Part shown: positions 1 to 6,267 of the stretch, piece by piece
Numbering within the stretch: the first letter of the stretch is position 1
Layout of the letters: every line of letters starts with the position of its first letter
Source: Phycisphaerae bacterium
GTDB taxonomy: Bacteria > Planctomycetota > Phycisphaerae > SM23-33
Direction of reading: 5' to 3'
Length of the DNA stretch: 6,267 nucleotides
NCBI GenBank assembly: GCA_030610965.1
Contig: JAUWQU010000245.1
Coordinates: 1-6,267, forward strand
Made by a program: the position numbers and the translations under genes
Notes under the pieces: generated by a model
The model's database searches: none
Told to the model about the DNA's origin: nothing
Seen by the model: the letters and a program-made list of their open reading frames with translations, nothing else

Positions 1-3000
1 AGATCGTGCGCCAAGTTGCCGACTACCTCGCCAAACCCGGGGCAACCAAGGGCCTGGGCGACATCAGCATGCTGTTCCTGCTGTCCACCGGCGAGGACAA
101 GGACCTGGAGGTGGTGCGCAACTGGGCGCGCAAAGCACCGGCGCATACCTACCCGTGGTACGTCGGTTATGGCGGCATTCCACTGACCGAGTGCTACCTG
201 CGCACCGGCGACAGAAAGATCCTCGCAAACATCCAGAGGTGGGTCGATAGCGCGGCCAAGACTCAGCATAACGATGCCTGGGCCGGCCGGGGCTCGGCGC
301 TCACCGGTTACGGAAAAGGGCATCTCAACGCGGCCGGCACCCACGTGGTCACCTTTCTCCTGCTTGCCAAGGAATGCGGCGCGGACGTGCCCGATCGCAC
401 GCTGCATGGCGCGCTGAGGCATTTTTATCGTTACGCCGGCCGAGGCAACAACCCCTACGGCGACGATCGCCCGTTCACCGGCTTTGTCGACAACGGCAAG
501 AACGGGAAGCTCGCCTTCGCCATGGCCGCGGCCGCCGCGCTCACGCCTGATGGCGAGGACTCGGTCTATGCCAAAGCACGCGACGTCTGCGCGATGCAGA
601 GTTTCTACACCACCACCTTCATGCTGCACGGCCACACCGGCGGCGGCATCGGCGAGATCTGGCGCAGCGCGGCCATGGGCCTCCTGCACGAGAAGAAGCC
701 CAAGCAGTACCGCGAGTTCATGGACAACCGCCAGTGGCACTACGACCTGTCACGTCGCTTCGACGGCTCGTTCGGCATCCTCGGTGGGGGCGGCTACGAC
801 AAGGAACTGTGGGGGGTCGCCTACCCGCTGGCCTACACCATCCCGCGCAAGACGCTGCGCATCAGCGGCGCATCCCGCAGCAAGTTCTCCAAGCCCTACC
901 AACTGCCCAAGCTGCCGTGGGGCACCGAGGCGGACAACGCCTTCCTCTCGCTCGAGGCCGTGCCGGACAAAGACGGCAACAAGCAGGACCTCTCGGGCGA
1001 GACCCTGGCCAGAGATTCGAGCATGCACTTCATCCGCCGCTTCCACGGACCGGATCAGCCCAGCGACGACGAGATCCGCAAATACATCCATCACCAGGAT
1101 TTCAACATCCGTAACATCGCCGCATTCAAGGCGCTCGGCATCAACAGCGGCTACATCGGTCGGCGTGCTCCCGGAGGCAAGGTGCGTCCGGACTTGGTGA
1201 TGGGATTCCTGCAACACAAAGACCCGCGCGTCCGTCGGGTCATGTTCGGAGCCATCTTGAACCGCACCGATGTGCTCAGGCCAGAGATATTTGAACTTGC
1301 AGTGCAGGCGGTCAGGAACCCGGCCGAATCGTGGTGGATCAAGGACGCGGCGATCCAGCTCATCGGCCGCGGTTCGGCGGATCAGATCGTGCCCCTTGTC
1401 GATCTCCTGCTTCCCTATCTCAAGCACGAGGAGGCTTGGCTGCGGAACGCCGCTTTGACCGCGCTGACCCCGGTGGCGGCGGACGAGCGTTGCTATAAGA
1501 AAGTGCTGCCCGCGATGGGCGAATTGTTGAGGACGAACCAGCGCGTGTCCGTGACGCACGGGTTCGCACCGGGCATCCGTGCCAGGATCAAGGACGCCGG
1601 CCCCGCGGTGCAGCAGTTGGCGACCGATACCCTGACGGAGACCTTCACCGGCTATGCCGGCCAGAAGACGAGTCCCGCAGGCCAGAACCTCAAGCCCACT
1701 TACGAGTACCACCTCGAAGCCATCGCCGCCTCGCTGGCCGAGGTGCCCGGCGGGCTGGACGTGCTCTACGAGATTGCCCGGCAGAAGCACCCTGAACAGA
1801 TCCTGCCCTACAAGGAGTTCTTTCTCGCCGCGGACCCGAGCGCGTTCGGTCCCAAGCTGAAAAAGGCGATCACCCCGATCATCATGGACGAACTCATCCC
1901 CGAGTACGTCGGCAAGAACCGCAAGAGGCTGTACCCCCTGGCTGCCAACGAAGTGAAGTCTGGCTACCCCGGCGGCAGAGGGGAGCCCATCGATGGATTG
2001 GCCGCCCTCTACAAGCGTGCCGGCCTGGACGAATTCGACTGGCACATGTTTGCGGACCAGCGCGACGCCGAGTGGTCCTACCACAGCTTCGACCCGATCG
2101 CCGCCGAGCGGGTGCCCTTTGACCAACTGGTCTCCCGCTATCGTGAAGTGACGATGCCCAAGGGCATGGAGAACTGGCACGCGCCCGACTTCGATCCCGC
2201 CAAGGCCGGTTGGAAGAAGGGCAAGAGCCCCTTTGGCAACTACAAAGGGAAGGTGCCCGATCACCCGATCACCAAGTGCTCGACCGGCTGCGTCGGCCCG
2301 GGTTGCTACGGTGCGACCAAGATCAACACCTTGTGGGAGAAGGAAGTGCTGCTCATGCGCGGCACCTTCAAGATCCCGGCACTGAAAGATGGACACCGCT
2401 ATCGCCTGCGGGTGAATACCGGCGAGCACGTCGGCGCCGGTGGCGGGCATATCATCTACATCAACGGCAAGCCCTTGATCGAAGCCAAGCAGGGCGGCGG
2501 TCGTGGATCGGGCGGCCGTCCCAAGGGTGCCTACATCACCCAGGAATTCCTCGACGACTTTAAAGCCGGCGAGGTGACCATAGCGGTGAAGACCTTCATC
2601 CGCTACAACGACAAATACAGCACCAAGCCGAGCATCAAAACACCCCAGGGCAAGATGAGCATCCACCTCGACGAGCAGAAGCTGCCGCCGATGGGCGATG
2701 ATCTGGTGGTGAAGTCGGCGACCGTGATCCCCATGCTGACGTCGGCCTGGCAGGCGCAACAGGACCCCGATAACAGGGAACTGCAGCCGGACGACTACAA
2801 GTTCCGTTACGACGGACGGTTCGTCGCCAATCCGAAGGTGCTCGGCAGGTGGACTACCATCGACGTGGTGCCGTCGATCGACGAGTTCACTCCCGACAAG
2901 AAAATGAACGCCCGTCGCGCCCAGATCAAGGGCATGACCTTCACGGACAAGGGCCGGACCGAAAATGCGCAGTGGATCTGGTCCGGGGACGCCCTGATGG

Positions 3001-3146
3001 ATCTGGAACGGTATCAGGCGCTGAAGATGACCGTCAAGGCCATCGACGGCAGCGACTACCTGTTCGTCGAAGCCGGCGGGTTCAGCACCCGGAACCCCAA
3101 GGGATGGCAGTCGCCGTTGTACGTGATGAAAAGACAGGCGAAGTAA
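1..3146 (+). CDS. Large multidomain protein, DUF6288-like (5' end missing)
   Basis: The frame is open from the window edge (first full codon at 3) to TAA at 3144-3146. A GTG at 6 could be read as a start, but it has no room for a ribosome site and gives no signal peptide, so I treat the gene as cut by the edge. Residues are numbered from that GTG (1046 visible). Residues 1-300 are helical, like an alpha/alpha toroid, with conserved-looking blocks HLNAAGTH (from 106) and HGHTGGGIGEIW (208-219). Residues 355-510 look like HEAT-type helical repeats. Residues 730-900 form a beta-sandwich-like part with three close cysteines (758, 762, 767) and a Gly-rich loop (830-841). Residues 935-1046 look like a small beta-barrel module. 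From memory the N-terminal part resembles the DUF6288 family of PVC bacteria. No catalytic residues can be assigned and the biochemical function is unknown. It lies 62 bases upstream of a GH95 gene, which suggests a role in glycan use. An exported location is likely but unproven, because the N-terminus is outside the window. Confidence 0.8.
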   Translation, partial: IVRQVADYLAKPGATKGLGDISMLFLLSTGEDKDLEVVRNWARKAPAHTYPWYVGYGGIPLTECYLRTGDRKILANIQRWVDSAAKTQHNDAWAGRGSALTGYGKGHLNAAGTHVVTFLLLAKECGADVPDRTLHGALRHFYRYAGRGNNPYGDDRPFTGFVDNGKNGKLAFAMAAAAALTPDGEDSVYAKARDVCAMQSFYTTTFMLHGHTGGGIGEIWRSAAMGLLHEKKPKQYREFMDNRQWHYDLSRRFDGSFGILGGGGYDKELWGVAYPLAYTIPRKTLRISGASRSKFSKPYQLPKLPWGTEADNAFLSLEAVPDKDGNKQDLSGETLARDSSMHFIRRFHGPDQPSDDEIRKYIHHQDFNIRNIAAFKALGINSGYIGRRAPGGKVRPDLVMGFLQHKDPRVRRVMFGAILNRTDVLRPEIFELAVQAVRNPAESWWIKDAAIQLIGRGSADQIVPLVDLLLPYLKHEEAWLRNAALTALTPVAADERCYKKVLPAMGELLRTNQRVSVTHGFAPGIRARIKDAGPAVQQLATDTLTETFTGYAGQKTSPAGQNLKPTYEYHLEAIAASLAEVPGGLDVLYEIARQKHPEQILPYKEFFLAADPSAFGPKLKKAITPIIMDELIPEYVGKNRKRLYPLAANEVKSGYPGGRGEPIDGLAALYKRAGLDEFDWHMFADQRDAEWSYHSFDPIAAERVPFDQLVSRYREVTMPKGMENWHAPDFDPAKAGWKKGKSPFGNYKGKVPDHPITKCSTGCVGPGCYGATKINTLWEKEVLLMRGTFKIPALKDGHRYRLRVNTGEHVGAGGGHIIYINGKPLIEAKQGGGRGSGGRPKGAYITQEFLDDFKAGEVTIAVKTFIRYNDKYSTKPSIKTPQGKMSIHLDEQKLPPMGDDLVVKSATVIPMLTSAWQAQQDPDNRELQPDDYKFRYDGRFVANPKVLGRWTTIDVVPSIDEFTPDKKMNARRAQIKGMTFTDKGRTENAQWIWSGDALMDLERYQALKMTVKAIDGSDYLFVEAGGFSTRNPKGWQSPLYVMKRQAK

Positions 3147-3153
3147 AGAGCAA

Positions 3154-3159
3154 GAGAGG
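3154..3159 (+). promoter_or_regulatory. Possible Shine-Dalgarno site of the leader ORF
   Basis: GAGAGG lies 8 bases before an ATG at 3168. It is a fair ribosome-binding match, but purine-rich tracts are common in this gap, so it supports the 14-codon leader ORF only weakly. Confidence 0.3.
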
Positions 3160-3167
3160 CAATACAG

Positions 3168-3212
3168 ATGAACCAAACACACGTAAGAATAGGGAGGGCA
3201 CGACGAACATGA
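3168..3212 (+). CDS. Possible 14-residue leader peptide
   Basis: A 14-codon ORF starts at ATG 3168 and ends at TGA 3210-3212. It would encode the basic peptide MNQTHVRIGRARRT. It is preceded by GAGAGG at 8 bases, and its stop shares ATGA with the start codon of the GH95 gene, the arrangement seen in translational coupling. It is also in frame with the upstream large gene, beginning eight codons after that gene's TAA. The codons show no attenuator-like run of one amino acid, and no alternative hairpins are visible. It may well be a chance ORF. If translated, its likely role is to feed ribosomes onto the GH95 start rather than to make a functional peptide. Confidence 0.25.
   Translation: MNQTHVRIGRARRT
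3191..3198 (+). promoter_or_regulatory. Shine-Dalgarno site deciding the GH95 start
   Basis: AGGGAGGG lies 10 bases before ATG 3209. It is the strongest purine tract in the gap and, with the signal peptide that follows, it fixes the GH95 start at 3209 although the same frame stays open upstream into the large gene. Confidence 0.7.
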
Positions 3213-3301
3213 AGACTCGATACAAGACAGGCCTTCACGGGCTCGCGAACTTGATGTCCGCAGCTATGCTGCTTTTGTCATTGGGCCAATGGGCCGCTGC
3301 A
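3209..3301 (+). other. Signal peptide of the GH95 protein
   Basis: Residues 1-31 show Lys/Arg at 2, 4 and 6, a Leu/Met/Ala-rich core and WAAA before Gly32, a good signal peptidase I site. There is no Cys just after the core, so it is not a lipoprotein signal. The enzyme should act in the periplasm or outside the cell. Confidence 0.85.
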
Positions 3302-5545
3302 GGTGAGAAGGCCGCCCCCATGAAACGCGTACTGTGGGCGGATAAGCCGGTGGTCATTGACGCCGCGACCACGAAAAGGCCGGGTAGGATATGGGAGACA
3401 TCCGTTTATCCCATCGGAAACGGCCGGCTGGGATGCACGGTCTTTGGTGAGCCGCGGAAGGAGCGGATCCAGTTCAACGAGGATTCCCTCTGGGTCGGCA
3501 ACGAAGACTGCACCGGCGGCTATCAACCCTTTGGCGACGTCTACGTTGAGACGCCGCACACGGAATACAGTGACTACCACCGGGAACTGGACATCAGCCG
3601 CGCCGTCCAGACGATCACCTACAAATCCGGCGGCGTCCGCTACAAGCGCGAGTATTTCGCCAGCCATCCGGCGCAGGTTATGGCCTTCCGCTTTTCCGCG
3701 GACAAGAAAGCGGCCCTCAGCGGGAATGTCTCCCTGAGCAACGTGCATGAGGTCCCGGTTGCAGCCGAAAACGAAACCCTCACCATGACCGGCGACACCA
3801 GCAAGTTCTGGTGGTGGCAGGTTCATCTTGCGCAACCCCAGCGCCTTCTCGGCAGCAGGGAATACGCCTCAGACAAGAACATCGACCTCGACCTCGAAGC
3901 ACAGGTCCGCGTTCTGCACGAAGGGGGCACGGTCAAGACTGTCGACAACACCGTGGTCTTCGAGAACTGCGACAGCGTGACGCTGCTGCTGGCCGCGGAC
4001 ACCAACTACCTCAACCGGCGTGACAAGGGCTGGCGAGGGCCCCACCCGCACAAACGCGTCAGCGCCCAGATCGCCGCCGCGTCGAAACGTTCCTATGCTG
4101 ACTTGCTCGACGAGCATGTCGCGGACTACCAGAGCCTCTACAATCGGTTGTCGATCGACCTCGGCGACACCCCGGCAGCCGCGACGGCGTTGCCTACAGC
4201 GGAGCGTGTGAAGGCCTACTCGGAACAGGTGAGAAAGAAGGCCGGCCCGGCCGTTGACAGGGGCCTCGAGGCGATGCTCTACCAGTACGCCCGCTACCTG
4301 ATAATCAGTTGCTCGCGGCCCGGCGAGGGGGCACTGCCCGCCAACTTGCAGGGGCTCTGGCTGATCAGCAAACGCCCGGCTTGGCGCTGCGACTATCACA
4401 CCGATGTCAACTTGCAGATGAACTACTGGTTCACGGAACCGGCCAACCTCGCCGAGTGCTTCGTGCCGGTGGCTGAGTGGATCGATTCGATCCGCGAGGT
4501 GCGCAAGGCCGAGACGCGCAAGGTCCTCAAGGTCAAGCGTGGCTGGCTGATGCGCTCGGAGAACGGCGTCTTCGGCGGGTCGACATGGCACTTCCAGAAG
4601 GGCGACTCGGCGTGGCTTTGCCAGAACCTCTGGGATCACTACGCCTTTACACTAGACAAGGCCTATCTTGAGAGATACGCCTATCCGGTCATGAAGGAGA
4701 TCAGCGAGTTCTGGGTCGATCACCTCAAGGAACTGCCCGATGGGACGCTGGTGGCGCCCGACGGCCGCTCGCCGGAACATGGTCCGGTGAAAGCCGACGG
4801 AGTATCGTATGACCAGCAGCTCTGCTGGGACCTCTTCTCCAACGTAATCGAGGCCAGCGAGGCGCTCGGCGTCGACGCCGAGTACCGTAAGGAGTTGATC
4901 GCCAAACGGGAAAAACTACTGGCGCCGAAGATCGGCAAGTGGGGCCAGCTCCAGGAATGGATGGAGGACATCGACGACCCGAAGGACACGCATCGCCACA
5001 TTAACCATATGATAGCGGTCTATCCCGGTCGCCAGATTCACCCCACGACCACGGCGAAGCTTGCCGAGGCGGCGAAGGTCAGCCTGATCGCACGAGGCAA
5101 CGGCGGGCCGGGTTGGTCCCAGGCGTGGAAGGCCTGCATCTATGCCCGGCTGCTGGATGGGCAGCGCGCGTATACATTGCTTTCGGGCCTGATGGCAAGC
5201 AGGATCTACGGCAACCTCTGGGCCAGCCATCCGCCATTCCAGATCGACTGCAACTTCGGCTATCCTGCCGGCGTCAACGAAATGCTCGCGCAGTCGCACA
5301 TGGGATATATTCACCTCTTACCGGCCCTGCCCAAACCATGGTCTGAAGGGCATGTCAAAGGCATGCGTGTCCGCGGGGGCTATGAACTGGACATGGAATG
5401 GAAAGAGGGCAAGCTGACACAAGCCGTTGTGCGGGGTGTTTCCAACAGTCCAGGCAAGGTCGAGGTCCGCTACGGGACAAACACCTGCATACTTGCCCTG
5501 GGCATGGATGAATCTCGAGTGCTCCGCACTGCTGATTTCAAGTAG
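3209..5545 (+). CDS. Exported GH95 glycosidase, probable alpha-L-fucosidase
   Basis: This complete 778-residue protein has the usual length of glycoside hydrolase family 95, whose best-known activity is release of alpha-1,2-linked L-fucose by inversion. A Sec signal peptide is clear: basic N-terminus, hydrophobic core (residues 13-26) and probable cleavage after AAA at 29-31. The N-terminal beta-domain carries PIGNGRLG (68-75). The (alpha/alpha)6 barrel carries LPANLQGLW (376-384), DYHTDVNLQMNYW (395-407), SPEHGP with E523 as presumed general acid, HRHINH (595-600), GWSQAW (635-640) and QIDCNFG with D680. A beta-rich C-terminal domain follows. By motif alignment with the Bifidobacterium enzyme AfcA, E523 matches E566, D680 matches D766, H397 matches H419 and N401 matches N423. 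The partner N421 is Asp here (D399). The start at 3209 is set by AGGGAGGG and the signal peptide. Fucosidase is the likeliest activity. L-galactosidase, also known in GH95, is less likely because the His is kept. Confidence 0.93.
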   Translation: MKTRYKTGLHGLANLMSAAMLLLSLGQWAAAGEKAAPMKRVLWADKPVVIDAATTKRPGRIWETSVYPIGNGRLGCTVFGEPRKERIQFNEDSLWVGNEDCTGGYQPFGDVYVETPHTEYSDYHRELDISRAVQTITYKSGGVRYKREYFASHPAQVMAFRFSADKKAALSGNVSLSNVHEVPVAAENETLTMTGDTSKFWWWQVHLAQPQRLLGSREYASDKNIDLDLEAQVRVLHEGGTVKTVDNTVVFENCDSVTLLLAADTNYLNRRDKGWRGPHPHKRVSAQIAAASKRSYADLLDEHVADYQSLYNRLSIDLGDTPAAATALPTAERVKAYSEQVRKKAGPAVDRGLEAMLYQYARYLIISCSRPGEGALPANLQGLWLISKRPAWRCDYHTDVNLQMNYWFTEPANLAECFVPVAEWIDSIREVRKAETRKVLKVKRGWLMRSENGVFGGSTWHFQKGDSAWLCQNLWDHYAFTLDKAYLERYAYPVMKEISEFWVDHLKELPDGTLVAPDGRSPEHGPVKADGVSYDQQLCWDLFSNVIEASEALGVDAEYRKELIAKREKLLAPKIGKWGQLQEWMEDIDDPKDTHRHINHMIAVYPGRQIHPTTTAKLAEAAKVSLIARGNGGPGWSQAWKACIYARLLDGQRAYTLLSGLMASRIYGNLWASHPPFQIDCNFGYPAGVNEMLAQSHMGYIHLLPALPKPWSEGHVKGMRVRGGYELDMEWKEGKLTQAVVRGVSNSPGKVEVRYGTNTCILALGMDESRVLRTADFK

Positions 5546-5569
5546 GATAACACACGAACATAACACGGA

Positions 5570-5574
5570 AAGGA
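5570..5574 (+). promoter_or_regulatory. Shine-Dalgarno site of the esterase gene
   Basis: AAGGA stands 3 bases before ATG 5578 and 6 bases before ATG 5581. The spacing favours the second of the two adjacent ATG codons. The gap from the GH95 stop is only about 35 bases and has no hairpin, in keeping with co-transcription. Confidence 0.65.
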
Positions 5575-5580
5575 ATCATG

Positions 5581-6267
5581 ATGACTACCGGACGCCGCTT
5601 CACAATCGTATTGGCCCTCTCAGCACTGGTGCTGACAGGATTCGCCCTCAATGCCCCGGCAAAGGACATCCCCGCACAACTGCCCGATCCGGACGGCAAA
5701 GCCGGTGACGCCACCAAGCCGGTCAAGGTGTATCTCCTGGCCGGCCAATCCAACATGGTGGGCATGGGTACTATCAGCGGTGCGAGGAACCTCTACACGG
5801 GGGTCTACCTCACATCCGACCCGGCGGCCCCAAAGGGCCCCCTGACAATCTATCGGGTGGGCAACTACAGGATCGCACCGCTGACACTCTACCAGCCGGA
5901 CGGCACGCCGACGGGGAAACCGATCGCGCAGGGCCAACTCGAAGTGCCCCAAAAGGGCGTCTATCAAGTGCATTGCGGTTCCGGCGAGAGCTCCTACAAC
6001 GTGATGGAACTCGATGGAAAACAGGTCTACAGCAGAAAGCCGGGCGGCGAGCCGGTCAAGCAGGACGTGAAGCTCGAGGCCGGCAAGCGCTACGCGCTGA
6101 AGATCTCCGGCTTCAAGGGCGACCCGCCGAGGTTCTGGATGCAGAAGACGGACCTGCTGGGTTACGGCGACCTCGATGCGGCGGTCAAGCGGGAAGGAAA
6201 GTTCCCGTGGCTCGTCGACGACAAGGGCGACTGGACCGTGAGAAACGACGTCTACTTCCAGGAAGCC
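5581..6267 (+). CDS. Exported SGNH/SASA-type O-acetylesterase (3' end missing)
   Basis: The frame is open from ATGATG at 5578/5581 to the window edge, giving 229 visible residues from 5581. The start at 5581 fits the AAGGA site best; 5578 would add one Met. A signal peptide is clear: Arg5-Arg6, hydrophobic core 7-23 and cleavage near 25-27 (NAPA). After a short linker comes VKVYLLAGQSNM, the nucleophile block of the sialate O-acetylesterase/CE6-like (SASA) group of SGNH hydrolases, with Ser57 as presumed nucleophile. Residues 68-190 are then a beta-rich insertion. From about 194 the sequence (GDLDAAVKREGKFPWLVDD, WTVRNDVYF) again looks like the esterase fold. The Asp/His block expected near the C-terminus lies outside the window. 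The protein probably removes acetyl groups from glycans and works with the GH95 enzyme upstream. The exact substrate cannot be read from the sequence, and sialic acid is not implied by the family name. Confidence 0.85.
   Translation, partial: MTTGRRFTIVLALSALVLTGFALNAPAKDIPAQLPDPDGKAGDATKPVKVYLLAGQSNMVGMGTISGARNLYTGVYLTSDPAAPKGPLTIYRVGNYRIAPLTLYQPDGTPTGKPIAQGQLEVPQKGVYQVHCGSGESSYNVMELDGKQVYSRKPGGEPVKQDVKLEAGKRYALKISGFKGDPPRFWMQKTDLLGYGDLDAAVKREGKFPWLVDDKGDWTVRNDVYFQEA

Noticed and set aside
6..8. GTG as a true start of the first gene
   Set aside because: It lies at the window edge with only five bases before it, has no signal peptide after it, and the frame is open through the preceding codon. 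The gene more likely begins outside the window.
750..3182. An 810-codon open frame on the minus strand, antisense to the large gene
   Set aside because: High-GC coding DNA often leaves the antisense frame free of stops. The translation has no recognisable motif and is rich in Arg, Val, Gly, Leu and His as expected for a shadow, while the plus-strand protein shows coherent helical repeats, domain motifs and family resemblance over the same bases.
2849..3208. Upstream extension of the GH95 frame into the large gene
   Set aside because: The frame is open, but the extra 120 residues are low-complexity Arg-rich sequence overlapping a real gene in another frame. The ATG at 3209 has a good ribosome site and is followed directly by a signal peptide.
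3147..3208. Terminator or promoter between the large gene and the GH95 gene
   Set aside because: No inverted repeat followed by a T tract and no convincing -35/-10 pair can be seen. The gap is purine-rich and mainly holds ribosome-binding-like sequence.
3823..5314. Several medium-length minus-strand open frames inside the GH95 gene
   Set aside because: All lie wholly within a well-supported gene, show no ribosome sites or family motifs that I recognise, and are explained by base composition.
5547..5566. Direct repeat of ATAACAC in the gap before the esterase gene
   Set aside because: Two 7-base copies 13 bases apart in an A/C-rich spacer are too short and of too simple a composition to claim an operator.

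Overview
The window is a short, gene-dense stretch of high-GC bacterial DNA (about 60% GC by eye), with every gene on the plus strand. It holds the end of one very large gene, one complete gene and the start of a third. The first and third run off the window edges. Protein style points to the Planctomycetota-Verrucomicrobiota-Lentisphaerota (PVC) group, probably a planctomycete or lentisphaerote/kiritimatiellote glycan degrader. The clues are a large DUF6288-like protein, an exported GH95 glycosidase and an exported SASA-type esterase with an insertion. This assignment is an inference from family resemblance, not from a search.

Layout: (1) 1-3146 is the 3' part of a gene for a large multidomain protein of unknown biochemical function. 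It has a helical toroid-like part, a HEAT-like helical repeat part, a Cys/Gly-rich beta-sandwich and a C-terminal small beta-barrel-like module. (2) 3147-3208 is a 62-base gap with two purine-rich Shine-Dalgarno-like sites and a possible 14-codon leader ORF that overlaps the next start codon. (3) 3209-5545 encodes a complete 778-residue exported glycoside hydrolase of family 95, a probable alpha-L-fucosidase. (4) 5546-5580 is a short gap with a Shine-Dalgarno site. (5) 5581 to the window end is the 5' part of an exported SGNH/SASA-type carbohydrate O-acetylesterase. Its catalytic domain is split, just after the nucleophile serine block, by an inserted beta-rich domain of about 120 residues.

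No hairpin terminator or promoter is visible between the genes and the gaps are short, so the three are probably co-transcribed. A plausible joint role is breakdown of an acetylated, fucose-containing glycan outside the cytoplasm: the esterase removes acetyl groups and GH95 releases terminal L-fucose. The role of the first protein is open.

I found no mobile element, CRISPR array, RNA gene or clearly new system. The points most worth a second look are the domain inserted in the esterase, an Asn-to-Asp difference at a catalytic position of the GH95 enzyme, the domain build of the large first protein, and the possible leader ORF.
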